Assembly (NCBI RefSeq): GCF_025612915.1
Contig: NW_026441700.1
Span: 1 to 64,000 of the forward strand
Source of the DNA: Magallana angulata
Taxonomy: Eukaryota > Mollusca > Bivalvia > Ostreida > Ostreidae
DNA length: 64,000 nt
Direction of reading: 5' to 3'
Both the position numbers and the translations under genes were made by a program. The notes under the pieces were generated by a model. It did no database searches. It worked only from the letters and a program-made list of their open reading frames with translations, and was not told where the DNA came from. Positions 48,620-59,568 of the stretch are shown here, one piece after another; positions within the stretch are counted from its first letter, which is position 1, and every line of letters starts with the position of its first letter.

Positions 48620-49178
48620 ATTAATAACAGTTAATATGCATTATGGCATAGCTACAACAATTATTTGACAAAATTTAGTGTCCAATTAAGAATTAACACA
48701 TTCTTAAGTTTTTTACCTAAATAAGTGATTAAAGACCTATGGGATATAAAATCACAAACACAGAATTTCTTATAGTTTCTAACTCCCAGAAAATAACATT
48801 GAAATTGTAAAATCTGTGAGGGGTGCCTCTTGCGATTTTTGCAGATATAAATTTCTGGCGTTTAAGGTTGGTCGCAGGTTTAAAATTTTGCTCCCTCTAT
48901 GCAGGGTATCGGCAATAATGTGCATTACTGTTGTAAAACACAAATGCAAAGTAAAATGTTCAAATATATAGGCTAATCATGTAATCTTTTTACAAAAAAA
49001 AAACACTTATCATAAAAATTATTTTTAGTGAAATGAATCATTAGAATAATTTTTTCGTTTCTATTGTAGAGTCAATATTTAAAATTAAAAATATAATTTG
49101 CAAAATAAAAACATATGCGCGATCCTCTCATGTTCTGTGCCAGTGGAATTTGGGTACCTTTTATCTATTACTAATAAA
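48620..49178. other. 5' flank of Helentron, non-coding
   Basis: AT-rich, with no gene. It should contain the Helentron 5' terminus and promoter, which I cannot place. Confidence 0.5.
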
Positions 49179-49775
49179 ACTAGAGGTACTGTGAGCAAGC
49201 TCACAATTGATACCCCCCGCTAAGAAAAATCATAACTCATGTATTTTTTCTATTATAGAAAATATTGAATGAATCTATTTCATCATCCATTTTCTATAAA
49301 TAACAACTGCTCTATTTTTTAAAACTGTTAATGCTTATACGAGTACACAAACCAATTTCTATTCTTTAAATTCCATTTTAGTTCAAGTTAACTGTTAATG
49401 CATGAGGACATTTGCATCCTTATGTTAACAAACATGACTCGAATCAAACGAAATTCCACATGTCAAGCAGCCACTTAATATAAACATTTTGAATTATTGG
49501 TATACTGAGTCCGATTTTTTTTTAACAATGACCTTGAACTTCCTCAATTGACCTTGGGTCAAGGTCATGACAAACCCTTAGCTTATAAGCAATCTTTGTG
49601 TGAACTGAGAACTTCCAATGTTTCTCCATAAGAAAGATAAGGACCGGACAAGAATTTTGCACTTTTTTCTGCTATTGACCTTGACCTTGTCCAAATGAAC
49701 TTGGGTCAAGGTCATGACACACCCTTAGGTCATAAGCAATCTTTGTGTGAAGTAAGAACTTCCAATGTTTCTCCA
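49179..49775 (-). mobile_element. Helitron-like repeat, GGGGGGTATC family, truncated
   Basis: Read on the minus strand, the 3' end is GCGGGGGGTATCAATTG, hairpin TGTGAGCTTGCTCACA (49190-49205), then GTACCTCTAGT ending at 49179. The interior repeats GACCTTGGGTCAAGGTCATGAC with a period of about 150 bp. Its 5' end is cut by the AAGGTCTTCC-family repeat that follows. Confidence 0.6.
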
Positions 49776-50297
49776 TTTTGTTTTGTTCGTCGTAACTTCC
49801 GGTCGTCACCGGAAGCACTTCAAAAATTATGTTTTTACGCATTTTATTTGTTTAACACTGAAATGATATAAAGGTATAAACGCTTTCATATGTCATCTAT
49901 CCGATGATTGATAAACAAAAAAAATTACTTCCGGTGAGATATCTCAAATATCTCAGGTAGTCTTTTTAAAACAAATATTATGACAGCGAAGTCTCATAAA
50001 CTGTAAGTGACCAAGACACAAAACTTACACGGATGATAGACATTTGATAGAAGATGTGTTTAACCGTTTTTATTTTGTCGACCGTCACTTCCGGTCCACA
50101 CCGGAAGAGTTCAAACAATTCATGTTGTTTAAGAGATTTACTGCTTCTGTTTGACAAAGTAAGACAAATTGATAGTCAATTAAGTCCTGTTGTCTAATGG
50201 TTATGAAATACTGAGAGAAGCAATGTCTTACAGTTAAATTGATACATGTATATCAAAACGGAAGACCTTTTTGTTGCTTTTGCAACAAGAGTCTAGT
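49776..50297 (+). mobile_element. AAGGTCTTCC-family repeat, 5'-truncated copy
   Basis: It opens inside the unit (TTTGTTCGTCGTAACTTCCGG) and ends with GGAAGACC, hairpin TTGTTGCTTTTGCAACAA, GAGTCTAGT. Its 3' half is nearly identical to copy 1 at 28.2-28.34 kb, implying a shared recent source. Confidence 0.65.
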
Positions 50298-50401
50298 TTA
50301 ATTCATATTTTTTTATGTTACTTCGTTATTAAAAGAATTTGCAATTCATTCCATATTCAATATTTTTATTTGTCAATTGTAATACAAAGAAAGTTTATTA
50401 C

Positions 50402-53400
50402 CCAAGCCAGTGGTCTCTAAATCAAAATAAATAAATGTATTTCCTCCTTCGTCAACTAGTCTTGGTGTTGGTGGTAGAGTTGCATCGGGTATTTCTTCAA
50501 TAGAGTCTGCTGAGGGGTTAAGATCAACACCTGATTTGTACGTCGCCCCTTCCTTTATTTCAGCTGTTAATACCTGTTTTATACAATGAATAATTTATTT
50601 AGTACATCGATATGTGCATGTCTAAGAAAAAATACATTCTGTCCCGAATAAATAATTGTGCTTTTGAAATACATGTAAATTGAAAACACATTATTATGTT
50701 TACCTGTTTTGCTGTTGAGGACTTGAGTTCATACCGTCGCTTTTTGTAAGCAATGCTGGACTTCACCTTCTGGTTGTATTTTCTTGTGTTGCTTGCTCGT
50801 TCAAGGAAATACTGTGTGTTTTTCCCTGGAGACAATAACATGTTTTCGTAGACCTGCAAAAACAATAATAACATAATTCGGCCTATGTAATATATACTTT
50901 TATTTTATGAAAAAAGTTTTAATAATATAAATTACTTGTATATTGATGCAATGAAAATTTAGGCAAAATGCTATTTTATGAATATTCACATACATAAACA
51001 TAACTGCAAACAAATCAACAAACCTTAGAAAGGGCATCATGACCAATGTTTTTCTGCAACACAGCTGCTGTCACTCTAAAAGCAGTTGACTCAGATCCAC
51101 CATAAAAACGGTTTTTTGATGCTTTGATGCAACGATGTTGTTAAAACTTGCATTGGCCTGCGTGCTCCCCATGTTCAACAGGCGATCCACATTTTTAAAG
51201 AAATATTCAAATACTTTCTGTAGATCTGTCAAAATACCATTTCCTTGAAGATATTTCCCGTACGGCAAATTTTTCGGTTTGTATCCTTCTGGTTGCTTCA
51301 CAAAGCTACAAAAATACAATACAAAATTTATGGGTTGTCAAAATTTATATATACCATAACAGTCTGACAATATTTAATTTACTGGTATTTATTTTCTTAC
51401 CCGCACCAGTCTCCACATTTGGAATGGTCCCCTGTCACATGAAATGGAATAGCTCTTAGATTGTTTTCTTAGGATTGCCTGTCCGAGTTGCCTTTAACTG
51501 CATACGTAAAACATTTCGTCAGGTGATTTATAGCCTTCGGGCCTAGAGTGGGGTACTTTTTTTCTTTTCTCAATTCAAATAACCTGCTGGTGAAATTCTT
51601 CTTTGTATGATTAAAATCACAATGTTTCTCCAGGTTTTCATCAAAAGCAGCTTTCGCTCTAAAAAAACAAATGAATTAAAACTTTTTATAAAAAATTATA
51701 TGCTAAACACAAATTTTAATAAATTGTTTACAAATGCTTCATACTAAAGTACCTTGAAATGGTTGTTGAATCGTTGTCCATTATTAGCTTTTTTACATGA
51801 AATCCTCTTTGTTTGAGGTCCTGTAACATCTATAATGAATAAAACCCATTAAATTAAGGCCTTTAATTTATAAAAAAAAAAAACACCACCTAATACAAAC
51901 TTACTATATTTTATGCAAACTGATGCAAAAATATTGCACTGTCTACAGTATAAATAATAAACATTTGTGGATTACCTCTATTGCCATATCAGACTCCATA
52001 GCTTTTGAAGATTTCTCCCAGTTTTTGCGGCAATCATGATCCTTAGGAACCCTGTCTACAGCTCTGTCACAGAATCTACAAATCCTGCATCTGTATGAGT
52101 ATGACAGGACTTTTCCAGTGTTAATTCCAATCATACTTCCGTGTCCTTATAATAACAAAATGTAAATCAATATTTTCAAGTATGATAACATTAGCATAAG
52201 TATAGATTTAAATTTTTATAGATTATAAATAAAATTACCTGTGTGGCTGGCATAATTTCTACCACTTCCTCGTGTCTGCCAGCCAGCATCAAAGCTTACA
52301 GTTTCGACGCTATCAGGACTTGCACACCTGTTATTTAAAGATTTATCACCATTGTTTTTTGTTTTTAAGTATTTCACCAAAAAAAAAAAAATCAAATATT
52401 TTACAATATATTTTTATTTACCTACCTGCTCTTTTCTCCCAGAAGTGCTTCACAACAAGACTCATAAGCAACTTCTTCAAATGCAATCCCTGCTTCTCTT
52501 TCTCTTCTTCAATGTAGTTTTGGTAACAGATGGCAAATTTAATGCCCCAAGAAGAGAGTTCATTGTGGTTTCTCCAATGCCACAAAAAAGCATAGCTATA
52601 AAAATGATTTATCAAAGAAGAAAAAACATAATGTTGTTTTAAACAAAATGTCAAATATGTCTTATAAAAAATTAATTTACCTGCACCTAATTTGGAGTTT
52701 ACATCCCAAACATTAGGACCATGTCTCGTTCCAGTAGGTATTAATGTAACTTTTTCACAGTGCTCACATTCCATGTGAAGTAAGCTTCCTGTATAAACAT
52801 TTAAAATCAAAAAAAATTAAATACATGTATTGATTATAAAATCAAATTTCAAAACATTATAAATATTTAATATATATTTGCTATATATCAAAATTACGCG
52901 TAAATGTACATTTTTATATGAAAGCTTTACATTTGTCAACATTATTTGTGTATATATTTATATACTACCTAGTCCATATCTGGTGTCTCCAATGCAAGAG
53001 GACAACTGTAGAGGTTTTTTGCAATAATGACAACCTCTTTCCAGACCTTAAATTATTATTTCAAGATCAATGATATACGTCCTTGCAAATGATAGAAATT
53101 TCCACCTGTATATTAAAAAAATACATAAATACATAAGTATCAATTGTACTGATATATATCAATGTACATGTATTAACTGTTGTGCTTTATACAAAATATG
53201 CATTCAAACTCAACCTGTATTTCCTTCGTCTTCATTATCATCATCCTCTGAGATGACATATTCTGTCTCATCATCTTTCTGGTCTGCTTGGACATCATTG
53301 CTCGAACCTTTCAAAATATTTTAGCATATATATACAGCATATTAACTCTTTAAATTTAATAACACATTAAAATGTGTTAATTTTTCTTCTATTGTCCCTA

Positions 53401-53932
53401 TACAAATGAATATTATGATAAAAATCTTATGCAAATTTACACATACATGGTTTTACCATACACTTATAAGAGTGGTCATAATGTACAGCATAATCCTCCG
53501 GATCCACCGGATCCATCATATCTTCTTTTACACATTTTCCACTGCTATTGCTGCCTATAAATTTTCCATAAAAACATTTATATAATAATCATACATGTAA
53601 TATGTATATATGTAAATGAAAAATGTTCGTGCATAAAAATAGTTTATAATTTTTTTCTTGGTACAAAACAGTATTCGTTGTATACTAGTACTCGGATTAT
53701 TAACTAATAGAACAAATAAAAAAAGAACAATTTATATAGCTTGTCTTTATTTATTCATCTATCCAATTATCTTTTAAGAAGGCTACTATCCGCGCCCCTT
53801 CAGTCCAGAATAAAATTAGGAATGTGAATTCAATATATAGAGAAGAGATGGTGATTATTTTTATAATTCAAAAATTCCATACTTACATTTATAATCTGCC
53901 CCGTATGTATGGTCGTGTACTGCAACTGACAT
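50402..53932 (-). pseudogene. Mutator-like transposase gene, 5' block of about 13 exons
   Basis: Minus-strand exons with consistent splice phases: 53932-53887, 53554-53462, 53307-53215, 53046-52969, 52788-52681, 52595-52425, 52327-52239, about 52144-51976, 51831-51755, 51660-51403, 51305-51027, 50853-50704 and 50573-50402. They encode an acidic N-terminus; two CxxC-type fingers (GCHYCKKP, CEHCEKV); MLFCGIGETTMNSLLG; VSFDAGWQTRGSGRNY; HGSMIGINTGKVLSYS; LIMDNDSTTIS; NHTKKNFTSRL; and GSTQANASFNN. This order fits the Mutator-like (MULE-type) transposase domain, with Asp residues in FDAGW and MDNDS. The last exon ends FDLETTGLG|, the first motif of a DEDD exonuclease. Damage: frame shifts in the exons at 52.5 and 51.1 kb and a TAA near 51472. 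The gene continues at 26963-26231. Confidence 0.75.
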
Positions 53933-54241
53933 GATGAGTATACAAGCGATCTTCAAACTTCACAACCGGCTTTTCGCAAAAACAGCTGATAATCAATGTA
54001 GTTTAAAAGCTTTTGATACGCATATATTTTTATCCCACTGTGTAAGCGTTTACGTAATTTTATACTTTTTTTAAACTCCTCTATTAAAGAGTTCCAAAAA
54101 TACGGTGTATGGTTATTTTGTTCCATTACAAAACAAGCCAATCCGGAACAAGATGGCGGTTCAACCGGCAGTCAGACATATTGGTTACGGTGTAGACTTC
54201 CCCCTTAAACAATTTGGAATAAAAGGTATACAATATCACAC
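53933..54241. other. Upstream flank with possible plus-strand first exon
   Basis: Between the Mutator-like start codon and the ISL2EU TIR. On the plus strand, AAGATGGCGG at 54151 opens a 24-codon frame (MAVQPAVRHIGYGVDFPLK...) ending at a GT donor after 54225. That is what a short first exon would look like. No partner exon is seen before the transposon, so support is weak. Confidence 0.3.
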
Positions 54242-54360
54242 ACAATAGCCGATTTCCGGGATGCTCTGTTTTACCGTATTGGTTTTTATTTTACGCACCG
54301 CGGTCACGTGACGATGCTGATTTGTTAGGCATGTTGTCATAATTGTGGACAATTTGTGTA

Positions 54361-56631
54361 ATGGCTAAACCAAATATTTCCAAGTACTGGTGTGTTGTCC
54401 CAGGTTGTACGTCAGACGGACGTAAAAAGCGGAACCTGGAAAAGTATCCTGCTATGGAAGGAGTCGATTTTTTCCCGTTTCCAACCCGCTTAAAGAACAA
54501 TAAAATTAGAAAGCGGTGGATCTCTCAGGTACATTGTTTTTGCAAAAGCAAGCCATGGTACTTAATTTTTGACGTATATATAAAATTCCAATCAGTTATT
54601 TTGCAAATCTTAATCAGAAAATAAAGTCGGTTATTCTAGATTTTAAGAATGTAAACATGACAGACTGTCAATCCGAATTTTCTCCATAAACCATTTATAT
54701 GAATACAAATATTTTACTGATTTACTAGATTAATAGAGAGAATTTTGAACCAAAAAGACATCACCGGGTGTGTTCTAATCATTTTGTTGATGGAAGACCT
54801 ACTGAGTGTAACCCAATCCCAACATTGTTTCCAAGAAATAATTTCATGCGCCCTTTGAAGGAGAGACCACAGAATGCTGTAGAAAAAAGAAACATCACTT
54901 CTGCTCGACTTGATCAACTTCAGGATGATAATACAACTGAGACTGAACTTTTCAATGCACCACCAGTTGCAGCAGAAGTTATTGTAACTGCAGTTATGGA
55001 AGGTAAAATCAAAAATAAATGTCTCGGATCTTTTGATACCCATGTAGTTGACCAGTTGCAGTAAAACTTTACTTATATATATTCTGGAGTGTGACCAGTT
55101 CTCGCCGAGGACCATTCTCGCCAGTGCATTGTTACGTCATTTTATCAACACAAAATTATATACGAAAAATGAGGTACCGGTAACAATGCACTGGCAAGAA
55201 ATGGTACTCGGCAAGAACTGGTCGCGCACCAGTATAGTTGATGTTTTACAATGCACATATAACTCAGGTTTATGGTATTGTATTGTTTGTCTCTTTCTTA
55301 TTGTTAAAGGTGAAAACACAGTTTCTCATGTTCGATCCAGAAAATTGCCAGGAATAGCAGCAAAGTCCAGTAAGGCTCATTTATAAAATTTTGTAATGAT
55401 AAATAATAATACTGCAATTATTTAAATTACGAAGGTTTTAAAGTTAAACATAGATGCAAAAGTATATGCAAATCGCTCTTTTCACTAAATTTATATCATT
55501 GTAGGTGTTGTGAATCATGATCATTCATACATGTCTGAAGAAAAAAGCTGGGAAAGACCTGAACCTGTTGACATGTCCACACAAACAGATCTCACAGGAG
55601 AGGGCATTGAACTCTTGCAGCGGCAAACCAGAGAGATGAAAGCAAAACTATCTGACAAAGAAGCATTGTTGCGAGACTGTTTTTTAGAAAATGTCATCAA
55701 GTCCGATGTTTCAGTGAAACATTACACAGGGTTACCCAGTAAACCTATTTTGGATGGATTGTTTTCATCAATAGAAGCAGATAAATGCAAACTCAAATAC
55801 TGGTCAGGAAAAAAATCTGTCGGTGATATGAAGTATGAAGAGGAAGGTAAAAAACCAGGACCCAAACGGAAGCTCAGTCCCTATGAGGAATTCATTTTAA
55901 CTCTTGTTAGACTAAGACTTGGAATAGTAGGATTTGTTCTTGCAGATTTATTTGGTGTTTCAAAGACCCGGGTATCCCAAATTTTTACTACCTGGATATC
56001 ATATATGCACGATGTTTTCAGTCCACTTATTAAATGGCAGTCTAGAGAAAAAAATATCAAATACATGCCAAAATCATTTAAGAAATCGTTCCCTAGGACT
56101 TGTGCTATTATAGACTGCACAGAATTTTTTGTTCAGAGGCCAAAAACTCCTACTTGTCAGTCAGCAACCTACAGCTCTTACAAACATCATAACACTTTCA
56201 AGTGTTTAGTAAGCATTACCCCTTCAGGTGCATTTAACTATATTTCAGACTTGTGGTCTGGAAATGTATCAGATAGGTATATTACCGAGAATAGTTCCTT
56301 TTTAGATAATATAGAGCCATTCGATGAAGTTATGGCTGATCGTGGCTTTAACATTGGGGACCTTTTGACCTTGAGAAGAGCTACTCTAAACATTCCTCCC
56401 TTTACTCACAAGTGTCCTTGGGGTAAAGGAAAACGTTTGAATGCTAGCGAAGTAAGGAAAACTAGAAAAATAGCAAATTTAAGAATTCATGTAGAAAGGG
56501 CAATACAAAGACTAAAGTGTTTCAAACTACTCTCAAATATTATTCCATTGAAATTAAAACCTATTTGTAATCAAATGCTAAAAGTTGCTGCATTTTTCTG
56601 CAATATTGACAAACCTCTTGTGAAAAATTAG
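54361..56631 (+). CDS. THAP-domain DDE transposase, intact, 4 exons
   Basis: Exons 54361-54528, 54729-55002, 55310-55369 and 55505-56631 join in phase to 542 residues. Residues 1-90: THAP zinc finger (YWCVVPGCTS, FPFPTRLKNNKIRKRW, VCSNHFVDG, PTLFP) that would bind the TIRs. The middle is linker with a coiled stretch (LLQRQTREMKAKLSDKEALL). Residues from about 300: DDE_Tnp_4 fold with CAIIDCTEFFVQRP (first Asp), EVMADRGFNIGDLL (second Asp) and HVERAIQRLK (Glu). A helix-turn-helix-like segment (GFVLADLFGVSKTRVSQIF) precedes it. No stops or frame shifts in the joined exons. It acts in the nucleus to cut and paste the element. Convergent with the YqaJ gene. Confidence 0.9.
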
Positions 56632-57138
56632 ATGTATCACCTGTGTATAAAGTGCATAATTATGATGCTTATAACTTATTGTAAGTTTTTGTATTTAGGT
56701 ATTTGCATGTGCCTGGTCACTACTGGTTATCATGGTATTGATAATTTAGTCACTACTGGTTATCATTGTATTGATAATTTAGTCAAACAGCGATGTTGTT
56801 TATGTCTGAACTTGTATTACATTTTTAAATTTACTTTATCTATATTAAAAGCTGAAATTAAATAATGCGCTGTCTGCATGGTCAGTGTGACAACTTGTTT
56901 AGAGAGTGGCACATTTTCTATTTCTTTGGAAGAGAAGTTTAAAGTATTGATTTTTCTTGGAAAATTTTAAGAGTATTGTATATTCATGATAAAAAGCTAT
57001 TAAATTGTCATGCTGATTGGTTTTAATATTTTTCAATGATTTGAATTGTGATAAATTTGAGCATTTTTGTAAAAGTGCACAAGTATTAAAACAAAATTAA
57101 ATGATAAAACAAAATACAAGTTATTGTGTTTTAATATT
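56632..57138. other. Spacer between convergent transposon genes
   Basis: About 0.5 kb with no gene. It contains a 33-bp direct tandem repeat (GTCACTACTGGTTATCATGG..., 56716-56781) and AT-rich 3' sequence for both genes. Confidence 0.6.
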
Positions 57139-59403
57139 TCATTTGTAATTTTTTTTAAGAGCAGGAATTACATATTTGTTGAAGAAGAAATTTGATTTTG
57201 ATACAATCATTTCAAATAAGGTATTGTCAAAAGAAATTCTGTCGACAGATATTCCTTTCTGTGTGTAAAAGACAAAGTCACACCATTTTCTGTCACACAC
57301 ACCAAGCTGGGTCTGAATTTGGTAATACCAAGATGTGTTTGTTTTCAACTTAACATTGTTGTTGTCGTCCATATAAACAAAATAATTTTTGTCCCTTGTA
57401 GCAACTTCATCTGGAGATAAGTCTTTGTGTGTATATGTGCACTTAATCTCTAGAAGTCCATTCCCGCAGCATTTGCATTGCACAAGTCCATCTGGCGAGG
57501 CACCCATGTATGGATATTGCTTGGACACATGTAATCCACTTTCAACAATATGGGCTTTTATGTGCTCTTTTTTATAATTTTCCTGGTATAGAAGTCGAGC
57601 GATTGCTTCATGCTCTTTTCCATATTTAATTGCAGGAGTTGAAAGGGGCACAGAGCTGGAGTTCATGATTTTTTTTACAATATAATTATCTTCTTTGTTT
57701 GAATCTCTAAAGTGACACACAGAAAATGCAAGAGAGGCAGTGATTCTGCCTTCACGATATTTGAATTACTCAGTACAATTTCCTTGACCTTTTGTTAATA
57801 CTTCAATTTTACTAATTAAATTTATATCGCATTTGCTTTTCAAAAAGGTAAGAAAATCTGTATTAACTTTCTCTCTTATAAATTCACTCATATAGTTTGT
57901 CATATTTGGTGGCTGCTCATCCTTTATTTCTTCATCACTGTCATCTGAGGGAGGCTCAAGAACATGAAGCAGTAAAGAATCTGATCCTTTACACAATCTA
58001 TACAAATGACATTCTACATCTCGCAAGGATTGTTCATGAACTTTAGAAGAGTGGAAAGCTGCAGAAGTAGGTGCAATGCACGGATTATTTTTATTGTATC
58101 TAACATCAAGGTCATCAATTTTTGTGGGAACTGACACTTTTCTAGGTATGTCCCATATGCACGGGCGATCTGTTCCTACTTGTGTGTTCCTGTCCATATG
58201 GCGAGTGCAAAAATCAGCAAAGGAAAACAGTAAAGCTGTGCAGTGTTTACACGTTCCATCATCCCTAAAAATGATTAAATCTGAATTGTAAAGTGTGTAT
58301 ATTTGCTAATACATCTATACTGATTTACAAAACAATGAAAAGTGCTCCTAGATAAAACATCACAATACATTTGGAAAATATTTACACTATCAAGCATGTA
58401 GCAGGACAGGCCCCCTTAAATTGTCATTAGTGCCCCCCCCCCCCCCCACTTTGAAAACAATGAGCAATACATGATACATGTCGCAAATGTAGATCCTGAA
58501 TGCACAAATCCAGAATATTTTTCTGGGGGGGAGGGGGGTCTGACGGTTATTTGAGTTTGTCGGTTACGGGGGGTGGGGGGGGGGGTCCAAGGCATATTTT
58601 TGGTGAGTATATAATGTAATTTTTAAAAAATTTAAAGAAAGAAAAGAATTTTGCAGAGGGGGAAGGGGGGTCTGGACCCCCCCCCCCCCCCCAAGATCCG
58701 CGCATGTCTTATAAGTTTCCCACTAATTTTAAAGGCAAATTCAGTGTAAACATTACTAAATGAATACGTGTTGATGAATATTATGTTTTATTTACATAAT
58801 TTTGTAATGCATTAAACTTTTTATTCAGTACTGAGTGATAAACACTTACGCAACACAAGCACATCCAGCAGAAATTACTTGGCCATCCTTTTTCTGTAAT
58901 ATCCATGTAATATACGGTTTCTCGCTTAAAGTTGTTTCCCTAACACATGTGGCCGAAACGTAATTATAATCTGAGTTTGGAATGTTGTACATCTGCACAT
59001 TACTAATGTGTCCATCTTTGTACAGTTTATAGCCGTTGTCTTGTCTGTAATTCTTTAATCTGTTATCTGACCAGGCAGAAGATCGCAGCAAATATATCAA
59101 CACATCGCATATTTCCAGACAAGGAAGTTCTTTAAGATTCTTTGTAAAGCGACTTATAATAGTCGTTATATCTGGGGCGACAATTTCTTCTCCATCAAGA
59201 CTCCGTATGGTGCGCCGTTTCAAGTTCATGACTTTGTAGTCGTCTTTCGCGACAATGATCGGTAACTGAAGTTCTAGTGCGACTTGAGCCAACCTGACTA
59301 ACGTGAACTTTCTATATTCATTACAACTGATTCCCCTTTCTCTCAAAAAAATGCGTAATTCTGGGACGGTTTTTGCACCGATGTGATGATGCTGATCTGC
59401 CAT
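57139..59403 (-). pseudogene. SAP-SWIM-YqaJ nuclease gene of the ISL2EU element
   Basis: Two exons, 59403-58850 and 58264-57139, join in phase 2. The N-terminus has a SAP-like helix pair (TVPELRIFLRERGISCNEYR). The intron splits a SWIM zinc finger, CACVA / DDGTCKHC, giving C-x-C...C-x-H. From about 57760 comes the YqaJ exonuclease domain: REGRITASLAF, then GASPDGLVQCK (metal Asp), LEIKCTYTHK (Glu-x-Lys), and WYYQIQTQLGV. It would trim DNA 5'-3' during element repair or replication; the role in ISL2EU is not known. One in-frame TAA (57766-57768) separates GQGNCTE from FKYREGR; otherwise the frame is open. So it is nearly intact but probably not translatable as one protein. Confidence 0.75.
58430..58710. 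mobile_element. G/C-tract MITE-like repeat in the YqaJ intron
   Basis: C14 and G-rich tracts flank GTCTGACGG and GGTCCAAGGCATATTTT, ending GATCCGCGCATG. It matches the copies at 8.65 and 15.98 kb in opposite orientation. It inserted in the intron of the nuclease gene, so it is younger than the ISL2EU insertion or was carried with it. Confidence 0.5.
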
Positions 59404-59488
59404 TTTTTATGCCTAACAAATGATCACGTGACAGCAACTTTTCTACCTCCGCAGTAAAGACGATAAGATCTCGGAAATCGGCTATTGT

Positions 59489-59568
59489 TTACGCCGTCTG
59501 CACCGGATTCCATATAGTCCCGTGAATCCATTAATGGCTTTTTAAAGAAATCTTTCAACCGTGTACTA
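59489..59568. other. Flank between two transposons
   Basis: Eighty bases between the ISL2EU end and the TA-flanked element. The minus strand has an open frame (RSTRLKDFFKKPLMDSRDYM) that continues upstream to 59640 and may be an old exon cut by both insertions. Not assignable. Confidence 0.25.

Larger units (their letters stand above)
26964..50403 (-). other. Giant intron joining the two pseudogene halves (see 26964-50401)
   Basis: Donor GTAATA at 50401 and acceptor TTAG at 26964, about 23.4 kb apart on the minus strand. Both are phase 1 and rebuild the exonuclease motif. Contents: the Helentron, seven or more repeat elements, and no other host gene. Confidence 0.65.
54242..59488. mobile_element. 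ISL2EU-type DNA transposon, near complete
   Basis: The ends match over 17 bp: ACAATAGCCGATTTCCG at 54242-54258 and its reverse complement at 59472-59488. Similarity continues in patches (both subterminal regions contain GTCACGTGA followed by TTGTTAGGCAT). It carries two convergent genes, a THAP-DDE transposase (plus) and a SAP-SWIM-YqaJ nuclease (minus), which is the gene pair I know from ISL2EU elements of the Harbinger-related group. Length is 5.25 kb. I cannot fix the target-site duplication. The transposase looks intact and the nuclease gene has one stop, so the insertion is probably recent. Confidence 0.8.
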
